60,270 bases of DNA from Pseudoglutamicibacter albus (GCF_022346425.1 NZ_JAKRCW010000015.1:1-60270); one strand, 5' to 3'. Counted from the first letter of the stretch, positions 42,307-51,448 are shown. A program made the numbers and translations. Notes: generated by a model not told the origin, from the letters alone.

Positions 42307-43584
42307 ATGACTGATGCGAATGCACAGTTGAGCTATGCCGGGAAGCAGCTTGACCTCGGCGTTGTGGAAGCGGCAGAAGGCAACGAAGGCCTGGCAATCG
42401 CTCCGCTGCGTAAAGAAACCGGCGCAGTCACGTATGACCCGGGGTACATGAACACGGCCTCGACGAAGTCGGCCATCACCTTTATCGACGGTGAGCAGGG
42501 GATCCTGCGTTACCGCGGCTACCCGATCGAGCAGCTCGCTGAGAAGTCGAACTTCCTGGAGACCTCCTACCTGCTGATCAACGGCGAACTCCCGAACGCC
42601 GAGCAGTATAAAGAATGGGATCAGAGCATTCGCCGCCGCACCCTCCTGCACGAGGAGATGCGTAGCTTCTTCGACGGCTTCCCACGCGACGCCCACCCGA
42701 TGCCGCTGCTGTCCTCGGCTGTTTCCGCGCTGTCTACGTGGTACCAGGATTCTCTGGACCCCTTCGATGAGGAACAGATCGAGCTGTCCACGATCCGCCT
42801 CATGGCAAAGGTTCCGGTCATCGCCGCATACGCTTTGAAGAAGTCGACCGGCCGAGCGTTGCTCTACCCGGATAACTCGCTGAGCCTTGTGGAGAACTTC
42901 ATCCGCTTGTGCTTCGCTAACCCAGCTGAGCCATACGAGCTGGACCCGGAGACGGTGCGTGCACTCGACCAGTTGCTGATTCTGCACGCTGACCACGAAC
43001 AGAACTGCTCGACCTCCACGGTCCGCATGGTCGGTTCCGCTGACGCGAACCTGTTCGCTTCCGTATCCGCTGGCATCAACGCTCTGTTCGGCCCGGCCCA
43101 CGGTGGCGCGAACGAGGCGGTTCTGCACATGCTCAAGCAGATCCAGACCGAAGGCCTCGAACCGTCCGAGTTCATGGAGAAGGTCAAGAACAAGGAAGCC
43201 GGCATCCGCCTCATGGGCTTCGGTCACCGCGTCTACAAGTCGTATGATCCTCGCGCGAAGATCGTCAAGGAGACCGCACACCGCATCCTCAAGAAGCACG
43301 GCTCCAACGAGCTGCTCGACATCGCGATGAACCTGGAAGAGAAGGCGCTCAACGATGATTACTTCATCGAGCGTAAGCTCTACCCGAACGTGGACTTCTA
43401 CACAGGCCTGATCTACAAGGCGATGGGCTTCCCAGAGAAGATGTTCACCGTCCTGTTCGCGATCGGCCGCTTGCCGGGCTGGATTGCTCAGTGGCGTGAA
43501 ATGATGCAGGACCCAGAGCGTAAGATTGGCCGTCCGCGTCAGCTCTACACCGGCTACACACAGCGCGACTACCCGAACGCGTAA
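42307..43584 (+). CDS. gltA: Citrate synthase
   Basis: This 425-aa type II citrate synthase condenses acetyl-CoA and oxaloacetate in the TCA cycle. Catalytic residues sit in PAHGGANEAV, GFGHRVY and PNVDFYTG. CAGGAGG precedes ATG 42307; an in-frame upstream start at 42175 would begin within the repeats and is rejected. Full length, highly conserved. A strong terminator hairpin follows. Confidence 0.98.
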   Translation: MTDANAQLSYAGKQLDLGVVEAAEGNEGLAIAPLRKETGAVTYDPGYMNTASTKSAITFIDGEQGILRYRGYPIEQLAEKSNFLETSYLLINGELPNAEQYKEWDQSIRRRTLLHEEMRSFFDGFPRDAHPMPLLSSAVSALSTWYQDSLDPFDEEQIELSTIRLMAKVPVIAAYALKKSTGRALLYPDNSLSLVENFIRLCFANPAEPYELDPETVRALDQLLILHADHEQNCSTSTVRMVGSADANLFASVSAGINALFGPAHGGANEAVLHMLKQIQTEGLEPSEFMEKVKNKEAGIRLMGFGHRVYKSYDPRAKIVKETAHRILKKHGSNELLDIAMNLEEKALNDDYFIERKLYPNVDFYTGLIYKAMGFPEKMFTVLFAIGRLPGWIAQWREMMQDPERKIGRPRQLYTGYTQRDYPNA

Positions 43585-43603
43585 GCTAAAGCCTCAACGA
43601 GAG

Positions 43604-43632
43604 GGCGCCACCACGGTTTTCGTGGTGGCGCC
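43604..43632. terminator. Terminator between gltA and convergent MFS gene
   Basis: GGCGCCACCACG (43604-43615) pairs with 43621-43632 around GTTTT. Flanking GAGAG/CTCTC extends the stem across a one-base bulge. It starts 19 bases after the gltA stop and lies 23 bases from the MFS stop, so it can serve both strands. Confidence 0.88.
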
Positions 43633-43655
43633 TCTCTCGTTATGTGGAGAGCTAG

Positions 43656-45155
43656 TTATGCCCCGTAGCGGTTCCGGCGTTCTTTCCGGGACTGGTAGAG
43701 ATCCAGCATGCTGAGCGCGGTAGCCAGTGAACCGATCACGAACACGGTTGCGAAACCGATCATTGTGGCGTGGTCCCAGTTGCCGGTTGCCGCCACACTC
43801 GCGAAAACGATACCCGTGACCAGCGCGAGCCCGATCGCGGTGCCGACGCGCTGGCCGGTCTGCATGACCCCGCCGGCGGAACCCGCGTACTGGACTGGCA
43901 CATCGGCCAGTGTGAGGGTCTGGTTCGGGCTGATCACGGCACCTTGGGCGCCGCCGGTGAACGCGAGCGGCAGCATGAGCCACCACACTGAAATGTCCCA
44001 GGTTTCGATCATCCAGATCACCAGGATGCTCCCGAGCAGGCCACCGAGCACCACGAACTGCGCAGTCAGCACCAGGATGCGGCCTAAACGCACGATGTGC
44101 CGGCCAGCGATCGCGGACGTCACCGCGGAGATGATCGCAGCTGGCAAGCCGATTGAGCCGGCCGCGAGCGCGGATTCGCCGTGGCCGTTCTGCATATATA
44201 CCGCAACCAACAACCAGATGGCCGGCATGCCGGTGAAATGTACGGAGATCAGCGCGGCGCCGTTGGCGAAAGAACGCGTTTTGAAGAGGTTGAGGTCCAC
44301 CATGGGGGAGCGGCCGCGGCGTTCATAGGCGCGTTCCCAGAAAACCCAGACCACAAGCAACACGAGCCCTACAGGCAGCGCGGCCCAGAACCACGCGGAA
44401 GCGCGGGCCTCCATAAACGGCAACATGACCAGCAATACCGACAAACCGAACAGGGTGATACCCACCGGGTCGATGTCAGCTTTCGCGCGGCCACCTGAAA
44501 CCTCCACGCCCTCACGCTGGATGCCTGCCGGTTGATCAGCTGCGGGAACAGGCTCCCAAGCGCCTGCCGGGAACCATTTCTTGGACATCAGGATCGCGAA
44601 CGCCGCGATCGGGACGTTGATGAGGATCGAGGCGCGCCAACCCCATTCCGCGCCAAACACAGCAATCAGCACACCGCCCAGTACCGGGCCGATCGCCACG
44701 GAGACACCCACGACTGCGCCGAAGAGGCCGAACGCGCGCCCGCGTTTGCTTCCGCTAAAGAACTGTTGGATCAGCCCGATAATCTGCGGACCCAGTGCAC
44801 CGGAGCCCAGTCCGGTTAGTGCGCGGGCAATGTTGAGCACCGCAGTGTTCGGGGCCAACCCCGCCAAGAGCGAACCCAGCCCGAACACGGCCAGGCCCGC
44901 CACGAACAGACGGCCGCGGCCGTACACATCGCCGGTCCGGCCAGCCGCAACCAGCAACACACCGAAGGCTAGCGCGTAACCGGAGACGACCCATTGAAGC
45001 TGGGAATCATCAGCTTCGAAGGTGTGCTTGATGGAAGGGAGAATGACGTTGACAATCGATACGCTCAGAAGCGTCATGAACATGGGGATTAACGTCACCA
45101 CAAGCAAGTGGCGCTGAACGGTAGAGAATCCCTGATTGTCACTAGTCACGGACAA
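43656..45155 (-). CDS. MFS multidrug exporter, DHA2 (EmrB/QacA) family
   Basis: The 499-aa transporter has about 14 membrane helices. It carries TLLSVSIVNVILPSIKHTF with the family's helix 1 motif and QLQWVVSGYALAFGVLLVAAGRTGDVYGRGRLFVAG (motif A-like) split over the first loops. It exports hydrophobic or cationic drugs by proton antiport. The start is TTG 45155 or GTG 45149; neither has a clear ribosome binding site. The C-terminus ends shortly after the last helix. Confidence 0.92.
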   Translation of the reverse strand: MSVTSDNQGFSTVQRHLLVVTLIPMFMTLLSVSIVNVILPSIKHTFEADDSQLQWVVSGYALAFGVLLVAAGRTGDVYGRGRLFVAGLAVFGLGSLLAGLAPNTAVLNIARALTGLGSGALGPQIIGLIQQFFSGSKRGRAFGLFGAVVGVSVAIGPVLGGVLIAVFGAEWGWRASILINVPIAAFAILMSKKWFPAGAWEPVPAADQPAGIQREGVEVSGGRAKADIDPVGITLFGLSVLLVMLPFMEARASAWFWAALPVGLVLLVVWVFWERAYERRGRSPMVDLNLFKTRSFANGAALISVHFTGMPAIWLLVAVYMQNGHGESALAAGSIGLPAAIISAVTSAIAGRHIVRLGRILVLTAQFVVLGGLLGSILVIWMIETWDISVWWLMLPLAFTGGAQGAVISPNQTLTLADVPVQYAGSAGGVMQTGQRVGTAIGLALVTGIVFASVAATGNWDHATMIGFATVFVIGSLATALSMLDLYQSRKERRNRYGA

Positions 45156-45205
45156 AGTATGTCACACAGCTCACATAAGAGCGCAGGCATAACGTCTGCA
45201 TTCAG

Positions 45206-46078
45206 CTATGTGACTTGAACGTTCTCCATCTTCGCGCGAGCCTTCTTGGTGCCTGGCTGCTTGTTGATCCGGTATTCGGCGTAGCGGGCAACACCGGAGA
45301 GGATGAGGCACAAACCGATGTACATCACGGCGCCGACCATCGCCGCCGGGATCAACGGGTAGCCGAACGAGATCTGGTTGCCCACAAGCTTCACCTGATA
45401 CAGCAGCTCCTGGTATGTGATCACGAAACCAAGTGCCGTGTCCTTGAGCGCCACCACGAGCTGGGAGATGATGACCGGCAGCATCGACTTCACGGCCTGC
45501 GGTAGCAAGATGAGCGTCATGACCTGATATTTACGCATACCGATCGCGTACGCGGCTTCCGCCTGACCCTTCGGTAGCGAAACAACGCCCGCGCGGATCG
45601 CCTCAGCCAGAACCGAGCCGTTGTAGGCGGTCAACGCGATCACGACAGCGGTGAACGGCGTCATCTTGATGTCCAACGTTGGTAGGCCGTAGTACAGCAA
45701 CATCATGAGGATCAGCAGCGGGATGGCGCGGAACGTCTCAACGAGGAATGAGAAGATTGCGCGCACCCATGCGTGATCCGAGAGCCGCCCGACCGCAAGG
45801 ATGAACCCGAGCGCGAGCGAAAGCACCGCCGCGAGCCCGAACGCGGTCAACGTATTCACAGCGCCTTGGATAAAGCCCTGCATGATGCGTGGTGACTGCA
45901 GGAACGCCCACTTTTGGGGCGCGAACTGCCCGGCCGCCGCGAACTGGCTGATGATGAACCACACGATCCCTGCAACCACAACGATGGTGGCCACCGCCAG
46001 GATGCGGTTGCGGACTTTGGCGCGCGGGCCAGGCTGATCGTAGAGAACTGAAGCCGCCATGGTTATGCCACCTTCCAC
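45206..46078 (-). CDS. gluD: Glutamate ABC transporter permease GluD
   Basis: The 290-aa polar-amino-acid permease (HisM family) has FRAIPLLILMMLLYYGLP, the coupling loop EAAYAIGMRKYQVMTLILLPQAVK and five or six membrane helices. It is the last gene of the minus-strand operon gluABCD, overlapping gluC by 16 bases. A charged tail (KKARAKMENVQVT) follows the last helix. It pairs with GluC to form the channel for glutamate uptake. Confidence 0.92.
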   Translation of the reverse strand: MEGGITMAASVLYDQPGPRAKVRNRILAVATIVVVAGIVWFIISQFAAAGQFAPQKWAFLQSPRIMQGFIQGAVNTLTAFGLAAVLSLALGFILAVGRLSDHAWVRAIFSFLVETFRAIPLLILMMLLYYGLPTLDIKMTPFTAVVIALTAYNGSVLAEAIRAGVVSLPKGQAEAAYAIGMRKYQVMTLILLPQAVKSMLPVIISQLVVALKDTALGFVITYQELLYQVKLVGNQISFGYPLIPAAMVGAVMYIGLCLILSGVARYAEYRINKQPGTKKARAKMENVQVT

Positions 46079-46746
46079 TTACGTTCGAAGTACCGCTGCA
46101 CTACGGAGAGAATCATCACGAGCGCCACGAAGATGATGGCAACCCAGATGAGGCCCTGCAGCTGCGGTTCGGAGCGTTCGGAGAGATACTGGCGGATCGT
46201 ACCGGCCTCGACCACACCGAAAGCCGCTGCAACCGTCGTGTTCTTCAGCAATGCGATGAACACCGAGAACATCGGTGGAACGGTTGCCCGGAACGCTTGC
46301 GGCAAAATGATTTGGGTCATGGATTGGCCGAACGTGAGCCCGACGGCGCGGGCGGCTTCCGCTTGCCCCAACGGCACAGTGTTGATGCCGGAACGCAACG
46401 CTTCAGCAACATAGGTTGCGGTGTAGAGCGTCAAGCCGACGATCGCGAGCTGAACGAAATCCAACTTAGGCAGAATCGAGCTATCGCTGGATGCGAGCTT
46501 GGGGTAACCAAGCGCGAAAAACATGAGGATCAACGTCAATGGCGTGTTACGGACCGCGTTGACATAGAACGCACCCACCGCCCGCATCACAGGCACAGGG
46601 GAGACCCGCATCGCACCAACAATGGTGCCGAGGATGAGGGAACCGGCGCCCGAGACCACAAAAAGCCAGAGGGTCATCTGGAAGCCGCGGATATATATGT
46701 CGCTATTTTCGGTGAGTACTCGCCAGAACTCGGCTAGCGCATCCAT
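46063..46746 (-). CDS. gluC: Glutamate ABC transporter permease GluC
   Basis: The 227-aa HisM-family permease has RNTPLTLILMFFALGYP, coupling loop QAEAARAVGLTFGQSMTQIILP and a C-terminal helix. AAGGAGCG precedes the ATG at 46746. It is preceded by a repeat-filled gap and hairpin that separate it from gluB, and overlaps gluD. Confidence 0.93.
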   Translation of the reverse strand: MDALAEFWRVLTENSDIYIRGFQMTLWLFVVSGAGSLILGTIVGAMRVSPVPVMRAVGAFYVNAVRNTPLTLILMFFALGYPKLASSDSSILPKLDFVQLAIVGLTLYTATYVAEALRSGINTVPLGQAEAARAVGLTFGQSMTQIILPQAFRATVPPMFSVFIALLKNTTVAAAFGVVEAGTIRQYLSERSEPQLQGLIWVAIIFVALVMILSVVQRYFERKWKVA

Positions 46747-46760
46747 CTAAGCGCTCCTTG

Positions 46761-46813
46761 TCTGCAAGGTAGGAGGGGTCTGCAAGGTGGGAAAGGTCTA
46801 CAAGGTGGGGGAG
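46761..46813 (-). repeat. Three about 18-bp tandem repeats in the gluB-gluC gap
   Basis: Read on the + strand, GTCTGCAAGGTAGGAGG, GTCTGCAAGGTGGGAAAG and GTCTACAAGGTGGGGGAG follow one another directly before the gluC ribosome binding site. The coordinates are approximate by a base or two. Confidence 0.75.
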
Positions 46814-46851
46814 AGTCCGTGTGAGCCCACGGCGTAGCGGTGTCCATAGGA

Positions 46852-46886
46852 AAGGCGGCTCGAGTTTTCAGCGCCCGAGCCGCCTT
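46852..46886 (-). terminator. Hairpin between gluB and gluC
   Basis: AAGGCGGCTCG (46852-46862) and CGAGCCGCCTT (46876-46886) form an 11-bp stem with a 13-base loop, 47 bases downstream of the gluB stop on the transcribed strand. As in the peptide operon, it stands between binding protein and permeases and could cap the abundant gluB mRNA. Confidence 0.8.
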
Positions 46887-46933
46887 CCTTATGAGTCACG
46901 CACGACTAGCCGCAGGGAGTTAGTCGCACAGTG

Positions 46934-47839
46934 TTAGTCGCACTTGGCTGGGGTCGGCTGTTCAACCTTGGTGCCGGACTTGCCAAGCGTTGCGTCATAG
47001 ACCTCGGTCCAGTGCTTCTTGCCGTCCTCGGAGGTCATCGCATCGGAGAGGGCCGTGCACAGCGCGGTGTCACCCTTAGGGATACCGACGCCGTAGAGCT
47101 CCTCAGTGAAAGGTTCGCCAACAACCTTGAGGTTGTCAGGATCGTTGGATGCGTAACCCAAAAGGATCGCCTGGTCGGTCGTGACAGCGTCAACGTTGCC
47201 GTCCATGAGGGCAGAGACACATGCCGAGTACTTGTCCATACCCACGGCCTTGGTGTCCTTGAAGTTCTCTTCGATGTTCTGCAGCGGGGTCGAGCCGGTT
47301 GCCGAGCAGACCTTCTTACCCTTCAAATCCTTCTCAGACTTGATGCTGTCATCGTCCTTCTTCACCAAGAGACCCTGGCCGGTCTCGAAGTACGGGCCAA
47401 CGAAGCCGACCTGCTGCTTACGCTTATCGGTGATCGAGTAGGTGCCGACGTAGAGGTCAACGTCGCCGTTGGAGAGCGCCTGCTCGCGGTTTGCGGAGTC
47501 AACCACCTTGTATTCGATCTTGTCGGCCTCAACGCCGAGTTCAGCTGCCATCCAGCGCGCGATTTCGATGTCGAAGCCGGAGCGCTCGCCGGTTGCCGCA
47601 TCGAGGTAGCCAAGACCTGGCTGGTCTTCCTTCACACCGATGACGACCTTGCCGTCCTTGGAGATCTTGTCGAAGGTCTTGGAGCCTTCGATCTTGACGT
47701 CCTTCTTAGCGTCGACGTCCACGTGCTCAGCCTGGCTGTCGCCGCCACCGCACGCGGTGAGGGCCAGCGATGCTGCAGCCAGGGTTGCGAAAACGGCGCT
47801 GGCACGCTTGGTGCTACGGCGTTTGAACATGAGAGCCAT
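46934..47839 (-). CDS. gluB: Glutamate-binding lipoprotein GluB
   Basis: The 301-aa extracytoplasmic receptor has a signal peptide with lipobox LTAC (Cys about 30) and the family 3 solute-binding domain: GFDIEIARWMAAELGVEADK, KGKKVCSATGSTPLQNIEE, and conserved ligand Arg/Asp in YSITDKRKQQVGFVGPYFE and NVDAVTTDQAILLGYA. A KKDVKIEGSKTF linker precedes it. It lies 33 bases downstream of gluA. Confidence 0.94.
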   Translation of the reverse strand: MALMFKRRSTKRASAVFATLAAASLALTACGGGDSQAEHVDVDAKKDVKIEGSKTFDKISKDGKVVIGVKEDQPGLGYLDAATGERSGFDIEIARWMAAELGVEADKIEYKVVDSANREQALSNGDVDLYVGTYSITDKRKQQVGFVGPYFETGQGLLVKKDDDSIKSEKDLKGKKVCSATGSTPLQNIEENFKDTKAVGMDKYSACVSALMDGNVDAVTTDQAILLGYASNDPDNLKVVGEPFTEELYGVGIPKGDTALCTALSDAMTSEDGKKHWTEVYDATLGKSGTKVEQPTPAKCD

Positions 47840-47872
47840 AATGGTTCCTTTCTGGGCCCCAGGGTGGGGTGG

Positions 47873-48634
47873 TTAATGGGTGATGAGCTTAGAGAGGAAG
47901 TCTTTAGCCCGGTCGGTTTGCGGGTTGGTAAAGAACTCTTCCGGTGTTGCTTCTTCAACGATCTCGCCATCTGCCATGAACACGATGCGGTCAGCGGCTT
48001 TGCGGGCAAACCCCATCTCGTGCGTCACCACGATCATGGTCATACCGGATTTAGCGAGCTGAACCATGATGTCGAGGACTTCGGTGATCATCTCCGGATC
48101 GAGAGCAGAGGTTGGTTCGTCGAAGAGCATGACCTCAGGTTTCATAGCGAGTGCGCGTGCGATAGCGACGCGCTGCTGCTGGCCACCTGAGAGCTGGGAG
48201 GGCATCTTGTTGGCCTGGTTGCCCACGCCCACTCGGTTGAGTAGTTCGAGGGCCTGCTTCTTAGCCTCTGCCGGCTTGACGCCACGAACCTTGATGGGAC
48301 CAAGGGTCACGTTGTCCTGAATGGTTTTGTTGGCGAAGAGGTTGAAGGACTGGAAGACCATTCCGACGTCCGCACGTAGCTTGGCGAGTGCCTTGCCTTC
48401 CTCTGGCAGCTTCTTGCCGTTGATGAGGATCTCACCGTTGTCGATGGTTTCGAGGCGGTTGATAGTCCGGCACATGGTGGACTTACCGGAACCCGAGGGG
48501 CCAAGAACAACAACCACTTCGCCACGGTGAACGTCGAGGTTGATGTCACGCAGAACGTGCAGTGGGCCATAGTGCTTATTGACCCCTTTGAGGGAGACAA
48601 CGGGTGTGGTGTCCGTCTCAACTGTTGATGTCAT
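47873..48634 (-). CDS. gluA: Glutamate ABC transporter ATPase GluA
   Basis: The 253-aa ATPase has Walker [10 protein letters not shown], signature LSGGQQQR, Walker [15 protein letters not shown] and switch His (VVTHEMGFA), as expected for polar amino acid importers. It is the first gene of the operon gluA-gluB-gluC-gluD. No ribosome binding site is seen before the ATG; a promoter lies so close that a leaderless transcript is likely. Confidence 0.95.
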   Translation of the reverse strand: MTSTVETDTTPVVSLKGVNKHYGPLHVLRDINLDVHRGEVVVVLGPSGSGKSTMCRTINRLETIDNGEILINGKKLPEEGKALAKLRADVGMVFQSFNLFANKTIQDNVTLGPIKVRGVKPAEAKKQALELLNRVGVGNQANKMPSQLSGGQQQRVAIARALAMKPEVMLFDEPTSALDPEMITEVLDIMVQLAKSGMTMIVVTHEMGFARKAADRIVFMADGEIVEEATPEEFFTNPQTDRAKDFLSKLITH

Positions 48635-48643
48635 GAAAATAAA

Positions 48644-48671
48644 ATAGCAGTTTTTGTGTGACCTATATCAA
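48644..48671 (-). promoter_or_regulatory. Promoter of gluABCD, likely leaderless
   Basis: On the minus strand TTGATA (48671-48666) and TGCTAT (48649-48644) are 16 bases apart. The ATG of gluA begins nine bases after the -10 element, so transcription would start at or very near the start codon. Confidence 0.6.
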
Positions 48672-48737
48672 CTCAGATGGAAGTTGAATTTTTTGTGTCA
48701 GCGTGCCAGTTGCGTGCGTACTGGATAGTGTTGAGAC

Positions 48738-49601
48738 ATGGACAGCTCTGACCGTTCGCCGCATCAACAGCCACAGCCTGGGGCTCAGCCGCAGCCCGGT
48801 ACCCAGCCGCATCGCGAGTCTCAAGTGCACCGTGGGGCTCCATCCCACCGCGATGTTCCGTTGCCCGGCCGCAGGCAAGCCGACCACTTTGACCGAGATA
48901 TGCTCAAGCGTTCTTCGCCGATCGATCGCGGCCGCGAAGCGTGGCGAGTTCTGCGGATGCAGTCCGAATTCGTGACCGCCTATGATTCGCTGAATGAGCT
49001 GGGCGGGGCGATCGCCGTGTTCGGTTCAGCTCGGCTCGGCGAAGGCACCCCGGAGTATGCGGCCGCCCGCGAGGTCGGGCGGCAGCTGGTCGAGGCAGGT
49101 TTCGCGGTGGTGACCGGCGGCGGTCCGGGAACCATGGAGGGCGTTAACCGTGGAGCTGCAGAGGCCGGTGGGCGTTCGGTGGGGCTGGGTATTAACCTGC
49201 CGTTCGAGACGGGCTTCAACGAGTGGGTGGACACCCCGGTTCCTTTCCATTATTTCTTTAGCCGCAAGGTCACGTTCGTGAAGTACACGGACGGCTGCAT
49301 CGTGATGCCTGGTGGGGTAGGAACGCTTGATGAGCTCTTCGAGATCATGACCTTGTGCCAGACCCAGAAGATTAGCGGCTACCCGATCGCGTTGGTTGGT
49401 AAGGATTTCTGGAGCCCGCTACTTGAATGGATGCAACAGGTGCTTCTGGGACGAGGAACCATCAGTGAATCAGATATTCAGCGCCCGCTGATCACCGACG
49501 ATGTTGCAGAAGCCGTTGAGTTCGTGACTGCGCACGCCCGCGGCCCAGCCGGGAAGCCACATGGCGATGCGGGTGGCAGCAACGACAACGCCGCATCGTA
49601 G
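48738..49601 (+). CDS. LOG-family Rossmann-fold protein (TIGR00730)
   Basis: The 287-aa protein has the core GGAIAVFGSARLGEGTPEY, VTGGGPGTMEGVNRGA and PGGVGTLDELFE of lysine-decarboxylase-like/LOG proteins, which cleave cytokinin-type nucleoside monophosphates or related nucleotides. The N-terminal 45 residues are extra: five 6-residue Gln/Pro/His units from an 18-bp repeat. The tail is Gly/Asn-rich. It lies divergent from gluA and 107 bases before the DivIVA-like gene. Confidence 0.92.
   Translation: MDSSDRSPHQQPQPGAQPQPGTQPHRESQVHRGAPSHRDVPLPGRRQADHFDRDMLKRSSPIDRGREAWRVLRMQSEFVTAYDSLNELGGAIAVFGSARLGEGTPEYAAAREVGRQLVEAGFAVVTGGGPGTMEGVNRGAAEAGGRSVGLGINLPFETGFNEWVDTPVPFHYFFSRKVTFVKYTDGCIVMPGGVGTLDELFEIMTLCQTQKISGYPIALVGKDFWSPLLEWMQQVLLGRGTISESDIQRPLITDDVAEAVEFVTAHARGPAGKPHGDAGGSNDNAAS
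48768..48857 (+). repeat. Five in-frame 18-bp repeats at the LOG N-terminus
   Basis: Consecutive 18-base units encode QPQPGA, QPQPGT, QPHRES, QVHRGA and PSHRDV. The first two are closest; similarity falls off toward the 3' side, as in a decaying minisatellite. Confidence 0.8.
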
Positions 49602-49708
49602 CAACCGCATATCCTAGAGATAGCGGGCCCGACGCGAGCGGGCGCGGCAGACAAATGTTTTGAGTGTAAGTCGAGGCAGCGCACGCTGCGTTCTGTGAGG
49701 TTGATCTG

Positions 49709-50050
49709 ATGCCGCTCTTTGTGGTGTTCATTGCGGTGGCGGCTGCGGCGGCGATCGCTATAGCCGTGTATCCGCGGCCGTCCCAGAAAACCGAACCGTT
49801 GGATGACACGCCTCCGATGTTTGGCCTGCCTGAACCTGACCCGGTGCTCCCGCCTGTTGTGCTTCCCGAAAGCCCGCAGGGTGCAGACGTTGAGGCTTTG
49901 CGTTTGCCGATCGGCTTCCGTGGATACCGCTGTGATGTGACCGATAAGGTGCTCGATGAGCTCGCGGCACGGATCGATGAGCTCGAGGTTGAGAACGCTC
50001 GCCTGCGTTCCCAGGCTTCTAAATCTGGCCGAAGCAGCTCAACGCACTAG
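49709..50050 (+). CDS. DivIVA-domain small membrane protein
   Basis: The 113-aa protein has an N-terminal membrane helix (MPLFVVFIAVAAAAAIAIAV) and a Pro-rich linker. A short C-terminal part, LPIGFRGYRCDVTDKVLDEL, resembles the DivIVA N-terminal motif (phospho-regulated and membrane-binding in Wag31), followed by a helix LAARIDELEVENARLRSQ. In actinobacteria it is commonly placed between the LOG gene and the DUF3117 gene. It may help localise polar cell-wall machinery; this is inference. Confidence 0.85.
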   Translation: MPLFVVFIAVAAAAAIAIAVYPRPSQKTEPLDDTPPMFGLPEPDPVLPPVVLPESPQGADVEALRLPIGFRGYRCDVTDKVLDELAARIDELEVENARLRSQASKSGRSSSTH

Positions 50051-50205
50051 AGGCTAAAAGTTACCAAGAGGTATCTAGGGCGTGGTCTGATTATCCTTCA
50101 ATTGGTTGTGACACAGGTTATCTGGGATAATGAAGGTAACCCTTTAGGGGCTCGTACTTCGACGGGGTGAGCGATACCCCAATGGAACCTGAGGAGCGCA
50201 CGAAA

Positions 50206-50373
50206 ATGGCTGCGATGAAACCGCGTACGGGTGACGGCCCGTTGGAAGTTGTCAAAGAGGGTCGGAGCTTGATTATGCGGGTTCCGATCGAAGGCGGCGG
50301 CCGCTTGGTCCTTGAGATCAACGACGATGAGGCCGTGGCGATGCGTGATGCGCTCGTTGGAGTAACAGGCTAA
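50206..50373 (+). CDS. DUF3117 small protein
   Basis: The 55-aa protein has the invariant AAMKPRTGDGPLEVVKEGRS and RVPIEGGGRLVLEINDDEA of DUF3117, an actinobacterial family found near this position in many genomes. Start ATG 50206 follows GAGGAG. No function is established. A terminator follows. Confidence 0.93.
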   Translation: MAAMKPRTGDGPLEVVKEGRSLIMRVPIEGGGRLVLEINDDEAVAMRDALVGVTG

Positions 50374-50399
50374 GCCTTCACGTCACTAGTTTTGCAATG

Positions 50400-50434
50400 C
50401 TGGATGCGTCCACCACACCGGTGGGCGCATCCAG
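50400..50434 (+). terminator. Terminator after DUF3117 gene
   Basis: CTGGATGCGTCCACC (50400-50414) pairs with 50420-50434 (one G-U pair) around ACACC, 26 bases after the DUF3117 stop. Confidence 0.85.
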
Positions 50435-50513
50435 TGCTTAAACATTCAGCCTCCGCTAGGTGACATGCGGGTAGGCTAACCGTCAGATCCAGCGGGTGCG
50501 GAGGCTAACGGGC

Positions 50514-50585
50514 AACGCGGCGCTAGCAGCCAACGCAAGGCTAGTGGCCAACGCGGCCTTAGCAGTTAACGCGGTGCTAGCGTTG
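50514..50585 (+). repeat. Four 18-bp degenerate tandem repeats
   Basis: AACGCGGCGCTAGCAGCC, AACGCAAGGCTAGTGGCC, AACGCGGCCTTAGCAGTT and AACGCGGTGCTAGCGTTG follow one another. The last overlaps the final three codons of the methyltransferase gene (minus strand), whose stop is at 50577-50579. Confidence 0.8.
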
Positions 50586-51212
50586 CTTGACGGCTAGCAG
50601 GACCCCGGAACCAGACGGAATGGTCACGGAGAACACGTCCTCGTGATCGCGCAGCCACCGTTGAGCCTTACGGGCCGCGATCGTTGAAGGCTTGCGTACG
50701 GCAGGTGCCAACACGCGGTCTGAATCCAGCGCATCGTTGATGATCAAAAGCCCACCCGGTTCAAGCAGCCGTAGCGCCTCCACAGCTTCTTTCGCGACCC
50801 GGTTAGGGTCACCATCGAGCAGTACGAGCTGATACGAGGAATCCGCGAGCCGAGGGAGGACCTCCTGGCTGCGGCCATTGATGGTGCGCACGCGGCGGCT
50901 GGGGATGTTCTCTTCCTTGAAGGCGTAGCGGGCGGCTTCGAGGTGATCGTAATCCTTATCGATCGTGGTGAGCACTCCGCTAGGAGCCATTCCACGCAGA
51001 ATCGCGAGCGAACTGATCCCCACGCCCGTTCCGACCTCAACCGCGGCCTCCACTGCAGCGCTCGCGGAGAGTACTGTGATCAGTTGAGCCACGGCCGGGG
51101 TCACTGACTCCACGCCGAGTTCCAAGCCCCGGGCCCGCGCGGCGGTCAGCGCAGCGTCCTCGAGGGGAAGAGCCTCGGTATAAGACCAGCTGCTGTGCTT
51201 GGAAACTGACAC
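50577..51212 (-). CDS. O-methyltransferase (class I SAM-dependent)
   Basis: The 211-aa enzyme has the SAM-binding EVGTGVGISSLAILRGM, acidic loop TIDKDYDHLEAAR, LVLLDGDPNRVAKE and NDALDSDRVLAP typical of the caffeoyl-CoA/catechol O-methyltransferase-like group. In this gene neighbourhood in actinobacteria an O-methyltransferase regularly precedes the sigma-E/tatB locus. Full length; the substrate is unknown. Confidence 0.92.
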   Translation of the reverse strand: MSVSKHSSWSYTEALPLEDAALTAARARGLELGVESVTPAVAQLITVLSASAAVEAAVEVGTGVGISSLAILRGMAPSGVLTTIDKDYDHLEAARYAFKEENIPSRRVRTINGRSQEVLPRLADSSYQLVLLDGDPNRVAKEAVEALRLLEPGGLLIINDALDSDRVLAPAVRKPSTIAARKAQRWLRDHEDVFSVTIPSGSGVLLAVKQR

Positions 51213-51448
51213 GGAATCCCTCCGAGGATTGAAACGGGGCAGTGAAGGAAACAGGCGCGGAACTGCAAGGGCGTCTAAGACATCTTATGTCCAAGCGGTC
51301 AGCGGGGCCTCAACCTTAAAGGGGAGTGGCGTGCAACAACACCCAAGAGGGGGCAGTTCCTCTTGAGTTCTTTATCAGGTTTCGCTCAGGTGAACAAGGC
51401 AAAATGAGGGAGGATCCGGATCCAATTTAGAGCGGAGGTGGCACAGAG

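Noticed and set aside
42193-43299. 368-residue minus-strand open frame opposite gltA
   Set aside because: It mirrors citrate synthase codons with no own signals.
46931-48190. 419-residue plus-strand open frame opposite gluB and part of gluA
   Set aside because: It shadows two well-defined transporter genes and has no ribosome binding site or family motif.
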